This document shows, one piece after another, positions 1-9,119 of a stretch of DNA of 64,000 nt. Location of the stretch: positions 1 through 64,000 of the forward strand of contig NZ_JAQSDC010000059.1 of NCBI RefSeq assembly GCF_029945705.1. Direction: 5' to 3'. Made by a program: the position numbers and the translations under genes. The notes under the pieces were generated by a model. The model saw only the letters and a program-made list of their open reading frames with translations, was not told the DNA's origin and made no database searches. Source of the DNA: Methylotenera sp. (GTDB lineage: Bacteria > Pseudomonadota > Gammaproteobacteria > Burkholderiales > Methylophilaceae). Every line of letters begins with the position of its first letter. Within the stretch, counting starts at the first letter, position 1.

Positions 1-424
1 CAAAAGTATCAGCAAAAAACCTTAGCAAGTGTGGCAGTTTGTTAGACCATTACACGCAGGCATCCATGAAACTTTAGAGAAGCTCGCAGAGGGTTACCAA
101 ACCCATATTGGTGAACACGGCACAGGTTTAAGTGGTGGGCAGAAGCAACGCATGGCGATTGCACGCGCCTTACTCAGACAACCCAATATCTTAATCTTTG
201 ATGAAGCGGTCAGTAATCTAGATCAACACACCGCAGAACAGTTTGCGCAGACCATTAACCAGCTTAAAGGCAAGGTCACTATTCTGTTTATTACGCATCA
301 GATACCGAAAGGCCTAATGGTGGATGAGGCGGTGCTGTTGGGGAAAGATGCATCTGAAACCAACAAGCAGCAGCAAGAAACAAAACTGGATCAAACTGAT
401 ATTGAAGTGAAGCAACAGGAATGA
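1..424 (+). pseudogene. C-terminal fragment of an HlyB/LapB-type ABC exporter, probably frameshifted
   Basis: This is the distal half of an ATP-binding domain of a type I secretion or peptide-exporter ABC protein; the rest lies outside the window. The signature LSGGQKQRMAIARALL, a Walker B ILIFDEAVSNLD and the switch histidine in ITHQIP are intact, and a Lys/Gln-rich tail ends at 424. The open frame begins at a GTG at 29 only because a TAG stop lies in the same frame at 23-25. The frame one base over (from base 3) reads KVSAKNL and then fails, whereas the frame after 26 reads QVWQFVRPLHAGIHE, which suits the family. That pattern suggests a one-base deletion near 20-28. Either the gene is disrupted in this genome or the read is wrong there. 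The Sel1 gene follows 34 bases later. Confidence 0.6.
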
Positions 425-458
425 CTCAACTGAACAAAAACAACTGGAGAGTGCTGAA

Positions 459-1985
459 ATGAACAAAACTCATAATAGGTATTTCAAAAGCAAACTCAAA
501 GCAATGCTAGCAGCCAGCATTGCACTACTTTGCCTCACTGCAACCACTGCCCATGCAGACTTCCGCAAGGCGTTAGATGCTTTGCAGGCTCAAGATGGTA
601 ATAAAATTTTGATGGAAATCAAAGATGCGTTGGATCATAAAAATGATGACGGCATTATCTTATTTCTTGGAATTCTCAAGCAATACCCAAAAACATGGCG
701 ACCAAATCTCACTGAGCCTCAACAAAACGAACTATTTGATTACCTAGAAAAAGCCACAACACAAAGTAGCTTACAAGCGCAATATCGTTTAGCTGTTATA
801 TCAAGGCTGAATGATTATCCTAAACCAAACTCACCAGAAGCTATTCATGAAGAACAAGCACTCATCCAGAGACTAGAACCAATAGCAAATAAAGGTTATG
901 CGCCAGCTGCTTATCATTTATATGAACATCGATCACCAAAAAGTAAAGATGACCAAGAAAACGCTCTTAAATGGCTCATTAAAGCGGCAGAGCTCGGCAG
1001 TACAGAGGCCGCATTCAAATTAGGCATGAAATATTTAAACGTGGTGGATGATTATTACGGTTGCATGAGTAATGAACCTAGCTTATGTCTGCCGAAAGAC
1101 GAAACCAAAGGCTGGTATTGGATGCAAAAAGCGGCCATGCAAGCGAATGAACGCAATATCAGACTTGGGGATTTTGCATACGAGATGGGAAATTTATATC
1201 GTCGAGGTATTGCTGGAAATAAGCCGAATTTAGAGCAAGCTTATTTGTGGTATGTGTTTGGTATAGATAAAGTAAGTCTTATTTCATCAACGAATTTTGG
1301 ATCTTCTGAAGCATTAAATTACAAAATAAACCTAAAACTTGCTGAAATGCAACAAATGGGCGGGCTGAAAGAAATAAACCAACAACTAGATAGGTTATGG
1401 GCTAATGCAACAGAAAGAACCCATATTTTAGCCTTAGAAAATCAAGTGAAGATTCCCAAGTTATTTGGGAAAAAAGATAAGAAAATTAAAGATAAGCCCG
1501 TATTTTCGAAATTTGAAGCGAATGGTACTGAGAAGCTTCTAGACGTATATGCGGATGGTCGAGTTAACTTTACACACGACCATCTTCCAACAGACATGGA
1601 AAATACCGAAACTTTGCGAAAAATAGACCCTAGAAAAGTTAAAGAGTTTTTAAATAAAATGGTTGGTTTAGGTTTTTATAATGCGCCATTAACTAACTAC
1701 GAACCTTTCTCTGATGAGGTTAGGTTGCGTTCTATTTATTTATTGACTATTCGGAATAGTAAAAATCAGCGAAGCTTGTTCAGGTACAACCCTGGTACAT
1801 ATTATGATGCAATATTAGATATTTCCTTGGCTGGTTTTCTGGGATTAGCAGAAGCCTATTTCCCAACAGCTAAAATAAATTGTAGCTTGTCGCCAAGTGA
1901 TTTTCTGCAAAGTAAATGCTTTAAATTTCATGATGAAATCCACAAAAACTCAAAACAGGTGAATCAAAATGACCACTACTTTTAG
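459..1985 (+). CDS. Secreted Sel1-repeat (SLR/TPR-like) protein with a DUF6438-like C-terminal domain
   Basis: A 508-residue exported protein. A signal peptide is clear at the N-terminus (basic MNKTHNRYFKSK, hydrophobic core to about residue 30, cleavage near AHA-D). Residues about 95-290 carry Sel1-like helical repeats, with patterns such as ALKWLIKAAELGSTEAAFKLG and TKGWYWMQKAA. The last 170 residues are a different domain with a dYADGRV strand and a helix rich in K/E, resembling my memory of DUF6438. A ribosome site ctggagag precedes the ATG. Sel1 proteins are usually protein-interaction scaffolds in the periplasm or outer membrane, but no specific partner can be named. It may be transcribed with the damaged ABC exporter just upstream. 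Confidence 0.7.
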   Translation: MNKTHNRYFKSKLKAMLAASIALLCLTATTAHADFRKALDALQAQDGNKILMEIKDALDHKNDDGIILFLGILKQYPKTWRPNLTEPQQNELFDYLEKATTQSSLQAQYRLAVISRLNDYPKPNSPEAIHEEQALIQRLEPIANKGYAPAAYHLYEHRSPKSKDDQENALKWLIKAAELGSTEAAFKLGMKYLNVVDDYYGCMSNEPSLCLPKDETKGWYWMQKAAMQANERNIRLGDFAYEMGNLYRRGIAGNKPNLEQAYLWYVFGIDKVSLISSTNFGSSEALNYKINLKLAEMQQMGGLKEINQQLDRLWANATERTHILALENQVKIPKLFGKKDKKIKDKPVFSKFEANGTEKLLDVYADGRVNFTHDHLPTDMENTETLRKIDPRKVKEFLNKMVGLGFYNAPLTNYEPFSDEVRLRSIYLLTIRNSKNQRSLFRYNPGTYYDAILDISLAGFLGLAEAYFPTAKINCSLSPSDFLQSKCFKFHDEIHKNSKQVNQNDHYF

Positions 1986-2004
1986 CCCGCGTAGGATGCA
2001 ATTC

Positions 2005-2085
2005 GTAGGGCGCCAATAACTGAAAGGCATTGCGCCGCATGGGAACTCACTTTGGTGCAATGCGCTTCGCTTATTGTCACCCTAC
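2005..2085. repeat. Nested palindromic repeat (REP/MITE-like), copy A
   Basis: An 81-base imperfect palindrome lying 15 bases beyond the RAYT stop. The outer arms are gtagggcg.caataa and ttattgtcaccctac; the inner arms are cattgcgcc and ggtgcaatg. Nearly the same sequence recurs at 59966-60045 and, in part, at 60048-60107. Position next to a RAYT gene and the palindromic form suggest a REP-type element mobilised by that transposase family. Confidence 0.75.
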
Positions 2086-2100
2086 AAGGTATTAATGGTG

Positions 2101-2634
2101 CTAACTTTCCTCATAATCTATCAATAACTCACCGTTACCTGCCCAATCTAATGGATAAACGCCCTGCTTTACTAAACGATGAAATGTTGAGTATGGCCAA
2201 TCTTTAACCGCATTTACTACGCCATGCTTTAATGGGTTGATGTGCACATAATGCATGTGTGCGGCGTAATCGGCTTCATCTCTAATTAAATGTTCCCAAT
2301 ATCGACGCTGCCATATACCCCGCTCACCCCTTGCATTGCGGACTGCTGTAAGCCGTTCTGTTTTAGGAACCCCTTTAGAAAAGTTGCTTTTAATCAACCT
2401 CAAGCGTAAGGCAAAGTTACTATCACCTTACGGTAACTCTATCATGCAATGCATATGATCTGGCAATACCACCCAACTATGAATAATAAACGGGTGAGAT
2501 TGCCGTACACTTTTAATGACAGCCCGCAAATGCTCAATATTGCTGGTTAACAATGTATTATTTTTACGCTGTAACAAGTTGATGGTAAAGAAATAGGTGC
2601 CGCCCAAACACCATGCACGCCGATAATTAGCCAT
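2101..2634 (-). pseudogene. RAYT (REP-associated tyrosine transposase, Y1/HUH family), interrupted by an in-frame stop
   Basis: The intact reading frame would be 177 codons. The N-terminal part opens [16 protein letters not shown] and reaches the HUH metal motif DHMHCMIEL. A single TAA at 2430-2428 then interrupts it, after which the same frame continues without a shift through GDSNFALRLRLIKSNF, IWQRRYWEHLIRDE and the family motif YVHINPLKHGVV. RAYTs normally read LP-x-GD at this point, so one codon (for example GAA to TAA) appears to have mutated. The start ATG overlaps the uvrB stop by one base (TAATG), so the element sits exactly against uvrB. A palindromic repeat lies just past its 3' end. 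Without suppression the protein is inactive, since the second half would only start at a TTG. Confidence 0.85.
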
Positions 2635-4682
2635 TATTCAATCGTATCTGGCATCTCCGCTCCATAAAACTTAACTCTGAGCTTTTTCAACTGATCTCTA
2701 AAATCAGCGGCTTTTTCAAACTCAAGGTTTTTCGCGGCATCATGCATGGCTTTTTCTAAGCGCTTCATTTCTTTGGCGATTTGTTTTTCACTTAGCGATT
2801 CATAATTCGCTTGATCTTGTAGCACTTTACGCTCACGTAGCGCTTCGTCTTTATCATAAACGCCGTCGATAATGTCTTTGATGCGTTTTGAAATTCCTCT
2901 TGGAACGATGCCATTTGCTTCATTGAACGCGAGCTGTACCCCTCTTCTTCTTTCCGTTTCATCCATGGCAGCTTTCATGCTACGGGTGATTTTATTGGCA
3001 TAAAAAATTACTTGACCGTTTAGGTTACGGGCTGCGCGACCTGCGGTTTGAATTAGACTGCGCTCTGAGCGTAAGAAGCCTTCTTTATCAGCATCCAATA
3101 CCGCAACTAAGGATACTTCTGGAATATCTAAACCTTCGCGCAATAAGTTAATGCCAACCAGCACATCAAACTCGCCAAGGCGCAAATCGCGAATAATCTC
3201 AACGCGCTCTACCGTATCAATATCGCTATGCAAATAGCGTACTTTTACGCCATGCTCGCTTAAATAGTCGGTTAAGTCTTCAGACATGCGCTTAGTGAGA
3301 GTAGTGGCTAGCACGCGCTCGCCAACGGCTACACGAAGTTTAATTTCACCGAGCAAATCATCTACCTGCGTATCGGCCGGTTTAACGGTAATTTGTGGGT
3401 CGACTAAACCTGTTGGTCGCGCAATCATTTCAACGACTTGTTGCTGATGATTTGCTTCGTATTCTGAAGGTGTGGCAGATACAAACACGCACTGGCGCAT
3501 TATTCGCTCAAATTCTTCAAATTTTAGCGGGCGATTATCCAGCGCAGAAGGCAAACGCCAGCCATAATCGACCAAATTTTCTTTGCGCGAGCGGTCACCT
3601 TTATACATAGCGCCAATTTGTGGCACCGTGACGTGGCTTTCATCAATAATCATGAGCGCGTTATCGGGCAAATAATCAATTAAGGTGGGTGGCGGATCGC
3701 CTGGGTTGCCGCCTGATAAATGACGTGAGTAGTTTTCAATGCCTTTACAGAAACCAATCTCGTTTAACATTTCTAGGTCAAAGCGTGTGCGCTGTTCAAT
3801 GCGCGCGGCTTCTACCAATTTACCCGTTTTAATGTAAAAATCTACGCGGTCTTTAAGTTCGTGTTTAATTTTTTTCATGGCACGAATCGTTGTTTCGCGC
3901 GGTGTCACATAGTGACTTGATGGATAAACTGTGTAACGTGGAATCTTATTAAAAATCTGCCCAGTAAGTGGATCAAACAAAGTAATGGATTCGATTTCAT
4001 CGTCAAACATTGAGATGCGTACAGCGGTTTCATTATTTTCTGCAGGGAATACATCAATGACATCGCCCCGTACTCTGAACGTACCGCGCGAGAAATCAAA
4101 TTCGTTACGGTCGTACTGCATGCCCACCAAACGCGCAATCATATCGCGCTGCGGTATTTTCTCGCCCTGCTGCAAGTGCAGCACCATGCCATGGTAATCA
4201 GTCGGGTCACCGATACCGTATATCGCTGAAACCGTCGCGACAATAATGCTGTCTTCGCGCTCCAACAACGCCTTAGTGGCTGAAAGCCGCATCTGTTCAA
4301 TGTGCTCGTTAATACTAGAATCTTTTTCAATGAATAAATCACGCGAAGGCACGTAAGCTTCTGGCTGATAATAATCATAGTAAGAAACGAAATATTCAAC
4401 CGAGTTATTCGGGAAAAACTCTCTAAACTCACTATATAACTGTGCGGCTAGGGTTTTATTTGGCGCCATCACAATAGCGGGTCGGCCCGTGCGGGCAATC
4501 ACATTCGCCATGGTGTAAGTTTTACCAGAGCCAGTCACCCCAAGCAAAGTTTGAAACTTCAAACCATCATCGATACCTTGCGTGAGCTTATCGATGGCTT
4601 GCGGCTGGTCGCCAGCGGGCGGAAATGGCTGGTTTAACTGATATTTACTATTGGGGAAAGTAACGAACACATTGCTCTTCAT
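2634..4682 (-). CDS. uvrB: UvrABC excinuclease subunit B
   Basis: UvrB is the damage-verifying helicase-like subunit of nucleotide excision repair; it receives damaged DNA from UvrA and recruits UvrC. The 682 residues match the usual length. Visible are Walker A GVTGSGKT near residues 48-55, the beta-hairpin region [15 protein letters not shown] near 101-115, DESHVTVPQ, helicase motif SATPSEYE, motif [11 protein letters not shown], and a C-terminal UVR motif ([23 protein letters not shown]) that binds UvrC. The ATG at 4682 gives the normal N-terminus. The upstream 180 bases hold no convincing LexA box. Downstream the RAYT pseudogene starts within the stop codon. Confidence 0.98.
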   Translation of the reverse strand: MKSNVFVTFPNSKYQLNQPFPPAGDQPQAIDKLTQGIDDGLKFQTLLGVTGSGKTYTMANVIARTGRPAIVMAPNKTLAAQLYSEFREFFPNNSVEYFVSYYDYYQPEAYVPSRDLFIEKDSSINEHIEQMRLSATKALLEREDSIIVATVSAIYGIGDPTDYHGMVLHLQQGEKIPQRDMIARLVGMQYDRNEFDFSRGTFRVRGDVIDVFPAENNETAVRISMFDDEIESITLFDPLTGQIFNKIPRYTVYPSSHYVTPRETTIRAMKKIKHELKDRVDFYIKTGKLVEAARIEQRTRFDLEMLNEIGFCKGIENYSRHLSGGNPGDPPPTLIDYLPDNALMIIDESHVTVPQIGAMYKGDRSRKENLVDYGWRLPSALDNRPLKFEEFERIMRQCVFVSATPSEYEANHQQQVVEMIARPTGLVDPQITVKPADTQVDDLLGEIKLRVAVGERVLATTLTKRMSEDLTDYLSEHGVKVRYLHSDIDTVERVEIIRDLRLGEFDVLVGINLLREGLDIPEVSLVAVLDADKEGFLRSERSLIQTAGRAARNLNGQVIFYANKITRSMKAAMDETERRRGVQLAFNEANGIVPRGISKRIKDIIDGVYDKDEALRERKVLQDQANYESLSEKQIAKEMKRLEKAMHDAAKNLEFEKAADFRDQLKKLRVKFYGAEMPDTIE

Positions 4683-4865
4683 TGAATTTAACGTTTTATT
4701 CTAACAGTATATTTAATGAAAATTGCGAATAATTAGTTTGTAAGCCATTGAGAACTTTGCAAGATTATTACAGTCATTAAACAAACGGTTGCATCCAGAA
4801 AGCTATGTAACTCGTAATAAAGTTAATCGTTCGAAACTAAACTAAAGTCATGATTGGGAATTACT

Positions 4866-5888
4866 ATGCCTAGACTCACTACGCGACTCGTTCTACTTGC
4901 AGCTTTATTAGCCTTTGCCCAGAACGTATTCGCAATCGACCAACAAAAAGTACTCAGTGCATTGCAAACCGTTGTAATGGTGCGCGGCTACAACGATACA
5001 GGTGGCTTGTCTTACGGCTCTGGCGTAGTCGTTGCTCAAAATAAGGTCATGACCAATTGCCACATATTTCGCAGTACCAAGCAACCTTGGATAGCGCATG
5101 GTGAAGATACATACGATGTGTTTTCAGTACAAGCAGACAGATGGCATGACTTATGTTTATTAACTACATCTAACTTACCATTTAAACCAGCCAATATTGT
5201 AATGGGGCATGACCTAAAACGTGGTCAAGATATTATATCTATCGGCCATTCAAACGGTGCGCCATCGCCTTTAACTTCAGCTGGCGTCATCAACTCCACT
5301 TACACATTTGAAGGTGGACGTGTGATTAGAAGCAATGCCGCGTTCCGTATGGGGGCTAGTGGTAGTGGTATTTTTGATGTGGAAGGCAACTTACTTGGAA
5401 TCAATACATTTAAAACACCTGGTCGGCATGCATATTTCTATTCACTACCCATCGAATGGTTAGCCGATCTTGAGAAATTACCTGTTGAAACCACTTTCCC
5501 TATTAAAGGTAAAGCATTTTGGGAAGAAGATGACGATAAAAAGCCGTTTTTTATGCAAATTGCACTTCCAGAAATCAATCAGGACTGGCCTAAACTCGCC
5601 AAAATTGCACAAAATTGGATCAATAGTGATCCTAATAATTCTGATGCTTGGTACGAGTTAGGCAACGCACAAGAAAATATGCAACAAACTGAAGAGGCAA
5701 AAGCGGCATACAAAAAATCTGTAATGCTTGATGGCTCTAATACTGATTCCTTGTTTAGACTTGGCGCTATCGCCCAATCGGCTGGAGATAAAGCGGTAGT
5801 GCATGATATTAATGTAGCCATTGCCAACATCAGTAAAGATTTAGCACAAGAATACAGCCACATGCTGGGCTGTGACATGGAATGCTAA
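4866..5888 (+). CDS. Exported trypsin-like serine protease with C-terminal TPRs
   Basis: A secreted S1-type protease of about 340 residues. The signal peptide ends near NVFA-IDQQ. The catalytic triad can be read as His in MTNCHIF, Asp in WHDLCLL and Ser in GASGSGIFD, the order and spacing of chymotrypsin-fold enzymes. After about residue 215 two TPR-like helices follow (SDAWYELGNAQENMQQTEEAKAAYKKS and DSLFRLGAIAQSAGDKA), which probably bind a partner. I prefer the ATG at 4866 to the in-frame TTG at 4854 because the signal peptide begins there. It is monocistronic and ends in a strong hairpin terminator. Substrate unknown. It lacks a PDZ domain, so it is not a Deg protease. Confidence 0.85.
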   Translation: MPRLTTRLVLLAALLAFAQNVFAIDQQKVLSALQTVVMVRGYNDTGGLSYGSGVVVAQNKVMTNCHIFRSTKQPWIAHGEDTYDVFSVQADRWHDLCLLTTSNLPFKPANIVMGHDLKRGQDIISIGHSNGAPSPLTSAGVINSTYTFEGGRVIRSNAAFRMGASGSGIFDVEGNLLGINTFKTPGRHAYFYSLPIEWLADLEKLPVETTFPIKGKAFWEEDDDKKPFFMQIALPEINQDWPKLAKIAQNWINSDPNNSDAWYELGNAQENMQQTEEAKAAYKKSVMLDGSNTDSLFRLGAIAQSAGDKAVVHDINVAIANISKDLAQEYSHMLGCDMEC

Positions 5889-5912
5889 GTTTTACACGCC
5901 AATAAATCACTC

Positions 5913-5947
5913 AAGTTAAGTGGCTTAAACACAAAGCCACTTAACTT
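5913..5947. terminator. Rho-independent-type hairpin after the serine protease
   Basis: A perfect 14-bp inverted repeat (aagttaagtggctt at 5913-5926, its complement at 5934-5947) with a 7-base loop, 24 bases past the protease stop. A T-rich stretch follows on the plus strand. Confidence 0.8.
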
Positions 5948-6079
5948 TGAAGTTTTCCTCAGTACATACTTTCTGCAACTACGTGATAACTCACGATAAA
6001 TCATTCCTAAACCGCATTTTTATGCGTAAAATAGCGCCCATTCAATTAATTGCAAAAATTTGTTTTAAGGAAGCATATT

Positions 6080-7300
6080 TTGTCATCAGCAGCTCATCAG
6101 GCATCCGTTTTATCTAAACGCGTCCAATCAATCAAAGAATCTCCTACGCTAGCGATTACTGCAAAAGCAGGTAAATACAAAGCTGATGGCCGCCCAATTA
6201 TCGGCTTAGCGGCAGGCGAACCAGACTTTGATACGCCACAACACATTAAAGATGCTGCAAAAACGGCGATTGACAATGGCTTTACAAAATACACACCTGT
6301 CGCAGGTATTCCAGGGCTTAAAAAAGCTATCGTCAACAAATTCAAAAATGAAAATGGTTTTGACTATGCATTAAACGAAGTGATTGTTGGCGTTGGCGGT
6401 AAACAAACCATATTCAATTTATGTCTTGCAGTGCTGAATAAAGGTGATGAAGTCATCATCCCAGCACCTTACTGGGTGTCTTATGCAGACATTGCATTAG
6501 TGGCTGAAGCAACGCCAGTCATTATTGAATGCGGCATTGAGCAAGGTTTTAAATTACTGCCTGCTCAGCTAGAAGCTGCTATCACCCCAAAAACTAAAAT
6601 TTTTATGATTAACTCCCCTTCCAACCCGACTGGCGCAGTTTACAGCTTAGCTGAGTTACAAGCCTTGGGCGAAGTGTTACTTAAACATCCACATGTATTA
6701 GTCGCCACAGATGATATGTACGAGCATGTCAACTTAACTGGGGACAAGTTCTATAACATTCTAAATGCAACACCCGCGCTAAAAGATCGTTGCATTGTAC
6801 TTAATGGCGTTTCCAAAGCTTACTCAATGACAGGCTGGCGCATCGGTTATGCTGCAGGCCCTGCTTATATCATCAAAGCGATGGAAATTTTACAGTCGCA
6901 ATCTACCAGCAATGCAACCTCCATCTCTCAAGTCGCCGCGCAAGCTGCACTTGAAGGCTCACAAGACTGCATCACGCCGATGGTCACGGCATTTAAAGAA
7001 CGTCACACTTACGTGGTTAACCGTTTCAATACAATGCCAGGCTTAAGTTGCTTAATGGCTGGTGGCGCTTTCTATGCATTCCCAGACGCGCGCGGTGCCA
7101 TTGACAACCTGTACAAAGCTGGAAAAATTAAAGCGGCTACAGACATGGCATTGGCTGAATATCTACTTGAGGAATTTGACGTGGCTGTAGTACCAGGTTC
7201 CGCCTTCGGTGCTGAAGGCTATTTCCGCATTTCATTCGCCACTTCTATGGAAAATCTAAGCAATGCGCTAGATAGAATTGAAAAAGCACTCAATATTTAA
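6080..7300 (+). CDS. aspC: Aspartate/aromatic-type aminotransferase, class I PLP enzyme
   Basis: A fold-type I PLP aminotransferase of about 406 residues, most like the AspC/AspB Ib group that moves the amino group between aspartate and 2-oxoglutarate. Conserved parts are the N-terminal substrate motif AGEPDFDTPQH, PYWVSY, NSPSNPTGAVY with the PLP-contacting Asn, DDMYEH with the pyridine-binding Asp/Tyr, and the Schiff-base lysine in SKAYSMTGWRIGY. I place the start at a TTG at 6080, seven bases after an AAGGAAG ribosome site at 6067-6073, rather than at 6050. A tRNA gene follows. Exact substrate preference (Asp versus Glu/aromatic or prephenate) cannot be settled by eye. Confidence 0.9.
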   Translation: MSSAAHQASVLSKRVQSIKESPTLAITAKAGKYKADGRPIIGLAAGEPDFDTPQHIKDAAKTAIDNGFTKYTPVAGIPGLKKAIVNKFKNENGFDYALNEVIVGVGGKQTIFNLCLAVLNKGDEVIIPAPYWVSYADIALVAEATPVIIECGIEQGFKLLPAQLEAAITPKTKIFMINSPSNPTGAVYSLAELQALGEVLLKHPHVLVATDDMYEHVNLTGDKFYNILNATPALKDRCIVLNGVSKAYSMTGWRIGYAAGPAYIIKAMEILQSQSTSNATSISQVAAQAALEGSQDCITPMVTAFKERHTYVVNRFNTMPGLSCLMAGGAFYAFPDARGAIDNLYKAGKIKAATDMALAEYLLEEFDVAVVPGSAFGAEGYFRISFATSMENLSNALDRIEKALNI

Positions 7301-7317
7301 AAAAAAGCATTTTGACG

Positions 7318-7346
7318 TTGACCAAGTACCGCTAAGTCATTAATAT
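7318..7346 (+). promoter_or_regulatory. Sigma-70 promoter of tRNA-Asn
   Basis: TTGACC at 7318-7323 and TAATAT at 7341-7346 are separated by exactly 17 bases, near consensus. The region after the -10 is GC-rich (agcggc), the kind of discriminator common in stringently controlled stable-RNA promoters. The expected start, about 7352, coincides with a 9-bp hairpin. Confidence 0.75.
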
Positions 7347-7351
7347 AGCGG

Positions 7352-7377
7352 CTTCACAAAATCAACGGTTTGTGAAG
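7352..7377 (+). other. Hairpin at the start of the tRNA-Asn leader
   Basis: Perfect 9-bp inverted repeat cttcacaaa / tttgtgaag with an 8-base loop. It lies at the predicted transcription start of the tRNA precursor, so the primary transcript may begin with this stem. It could instead be a leftover terminator of the aminotransferase gene, although no T-run follows. Confidence 0.5.
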
Positions 7378-7406
7378 AAATAGAAGCGGTAAGAAAAACC
7401 GAATAT

Positions 7407-7482
7407 TCCTCGATAGCTCAGTCGGTAGAGCAACGGACTGTTAATCCGTGTGTCCCTGGTTCGAGCCCAGGTCGAGGAGCCA
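7407..7482 (+). tRNA. tRNA-Asn (anticodon GTT)
   Basis: A full cloverleaf with a perfect 7-bp acceptor stem (tcctcga / tcgagga), D-arm agctcagtcggtagagc, anticodon stem acgga/tccgt with loop ctGTTaa (anticodon 7440-7442), T-arm ggttcgagcc and an encoded CCA at 7480-7482. Confidence 0.97.
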
Positions 7483-7490
7483 AATACATT

Positions 7491-7520
7491 AAAAAGCCCT
7501 ATAGCAATGTGGGGCTTTTT
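7491..7520 (+). terminator. Terminator of tRNA-Asn
   Basis: Stem aaaaagccc (7491-7499) and gggcttttt (7512-7520) ending in six T residues, nine bases past the CCA end: a textbook intrinsic terminator. Confidence 0.9.
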
Positions 7521-7592
7521 TGCTTTAGGTCTAAATTACTAAGCTACACATACAAATTACTTTGTTAGCTTCTCTAAATTTGGTGGATAAAA

Positions 7593-7874
7593 TTGAAAAA
7601 TTACTACGAAGTTTTAGGACTTACCGCTAACGCAACCTTAGCTGATATAAAAGCCACCTATCGCAAGATGGCATCTCAATACCATCCTGATAAAAACTCA
7701 GCAAGTGACGCCCCTGCAAAGTTTAGGCAAGTGCAAGAAGCCTACGAAATACTTTCCGACACGGACAAAAGAAAAACATACGACGAAAACCGCAGACGTA
7801 GCTTATTGGATAGCCCAATAGACACGGCACGTGAACTTTGGCAGTACTACATAGATGGAATATTAAAACAATGA
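7593..7874 (+). CDS. Small J-domain protein (DnaJ-like)
   Basis: A 93-residue protein that is little more than one J domain. J domains stimulate the ATPase of DnaK-type Hsp70 through the HPD loop, present here as SQYHPDKN near residues 29-36, with helix IV FRQVQEAYEILSD and a basic DKRKTYDENRRR stretch. There is no Gly/Phe region, zinc finger or substrate domain, so it is a specialised co-chaperone rather than DnaJ itself. It starts at TTG 7593 with ggtgga upstream. Its stop overlaps the next gene's start (ATGA), so the two are translationally coupled. The partner it delivers to Hsp70 may be one of the three following proteins (inference). Confidence 0.85.
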   Translation: MKNYYEVLGLTANATLADIKATYRKMASQYHPDKNSASDAPAKFRQVQEAYEILSDTDKRKTYDENRRRSLLDSPIDTARELWQYYIDGILKQ

Positions 7875-8362
7875 GAATATCGCGCTACTTTACTGACCTA
7901 ATGGCTACTTATGTAGCTGATATTAACGACTTTAAAACTGACTCTGGCGGTGAAGATGTACTGGCAGATCGTCTTGAAGAAAAACGCACGCAGATACCTG
8001 ATTTGATGCCGATGATAAAGACCAACCCTGAGATGATGGCGGTTATTTTTCATAAAAGCGTTGTGATTAAACAACCCAAAATCATCATGAGTTATCTTGA
8101 TAAAGAACCTGCTATGTTTCCAGCATGGGATGATATATCGTCTAGCGTGGAGTTTCAGCCATGGGCAGCAAGTATCATTGAAAAGCTAAAAGTTGAAGCT
8201 GGTGGTGAACACTTTTTATTAACTACCGTCATGCTAGAGCATCTTTATGCACTATACGAGATAAGTGAAGATGCGGTTGAAGAAATGGAAACTGAAGAAT
8301 CTGATGACCTTGCTGAATCTGGCGGCGAATGGCTTTCTGAGCATGGATTCGATAGTCATTAG
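7871..8362 (+). CDS. Unrecognised acidic protein in J-domain operon
   Basis: A 163-residue cytoplasmic protein starting at the ATG at 7871 that overlaps the J-domain stop as ATGA. No signal peptide or membrane segment is visible. It is acidic, with a helical middle part (FLLTTVMLEHLYALYEISEDAVEEME) and a strongly acidic tail. I recognise no family. Translational coupling to the J protein suggests a joint function. Confidence 0.7.
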   Translation: MRISRYFTDLMATYVADINDFKTDSGGEDVLADRLEEKRTQIPDLMPMIKTNPEMMAVIFHKSVVIKQPKIIMSYLDKEPAMFPAWDDISSSVEFQPWAASIIEKLKVEAGGEHFLLTTVMLEHLYALYEISEDAVEEMETEESDDLAESGGEWLSEHGFDSH

Positions 8363-8403
8363 AAGCTTTCGCAGTATAATTTAGTCAATACAATAGGATA
8401 AAA

Positions 8404-9072
8404 ATGACACATTTAGTCGTTGTAGAAGCAACTAACCTTATTCAATCTGGCGACATTGTGAGAGCCGAGGCTATTCTCACCGCCCTAGTGGAAACTGAGG
8501 GTGATCATGCGTTGATAGAGGTGCTTGATGATATTCCAGCTAAGGATTTGTTAGCGGTGATTCGTGAGTATGATTCATCTAAACAGTCACTATTGAATTT
8601 ATTGATTACTCCTGAGCAATTTGCACGCTTAGTTGTTTTAGAGCGCCTTTATAAAGATATGTCGCACGAACAACTTCGTGGAATGATGAACTCAGTCATT
8701 TTCCGTGAAGATGCCGATGCAAACGAGTTCATTGAAGCAATCGCCGAGCTTGAGTTTGGTTATGAGACATTCGCCGATTACCTGTCAGATCGCGCAGAAG
8801 AGGTTGTAGGAGAGACATTTGCTGCACTCGATACTGAGGATATATCTCGCTCAGAAATTAGCGACCATGACTGGAAGGAACTGACTTGGTTGCTACGTCA
8901 TGAACATTCAGATATTTATAATATTGTGCTCGTTCTATTAAAAGCCAAATTGCAAGAGAGAATCATCCCTGAAGTTATGCATGCAGGTGAAGATGATGAT
9001 GAGGTAATTGAGAGCGCTACTCCTGAAGAAAAAACACCTAAAGAGGAAGAAGATGAAGACTCAGCGATTTAG
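8404..9072 (+). CDS. Unrecognised acidic helical protein
   Basis: A 222-residue protein, predicted all-helical from its Leu/Ala/Glu pattern, with a run of Asp/Glu and Lys at the C-terminus (EEKTPKEEEDEDSAI). The first 35 residues (AEAILTALVETEGDHAL) look like a TPR-style helix pair, but the repeat is not clear. It sits 41 bases after the previous gene with an aggata ribosome site. It probably belongs to the J-domain operon. No family recognised. Confidence 0.65.
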   Translation: MTHLVVVEATNLIQSGDIVRAEAILTALVETEGDHALIEVLDDIPAKDLLAVIREYDSSKQSLLNLLITPEQFARLVVLERLYKDMSHEQLRGMMNSVIFREDADANEFIEAIAELEFGYETFADYLSDRAEEVVGETFAALDTEDISRSEISDHDWKELTWLLRHEHSDIYNIVLVLLKAKLQERIIPEVMHAGEDDDEVIESATPEEKTPKEEEDEDSAI

Positions 9073-9119
9073 GCACTCTTCAGTCAATACGCAGCTTTTA
9101 CATCATTAAATAACCACTA

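Noticed and set aside
3395-4432. Several long ORFs on other frames within uvrB
   Set aside because: They lie wholly inside a certain gene, have no family features and mirror its codon pattern.
4683-4853. LexA/SOS box before uvrB
   Set aside because: There is no CTG-N10-CAG with good arms; only AT-rich sequence and a possible TATACT -10 without a matching -35.
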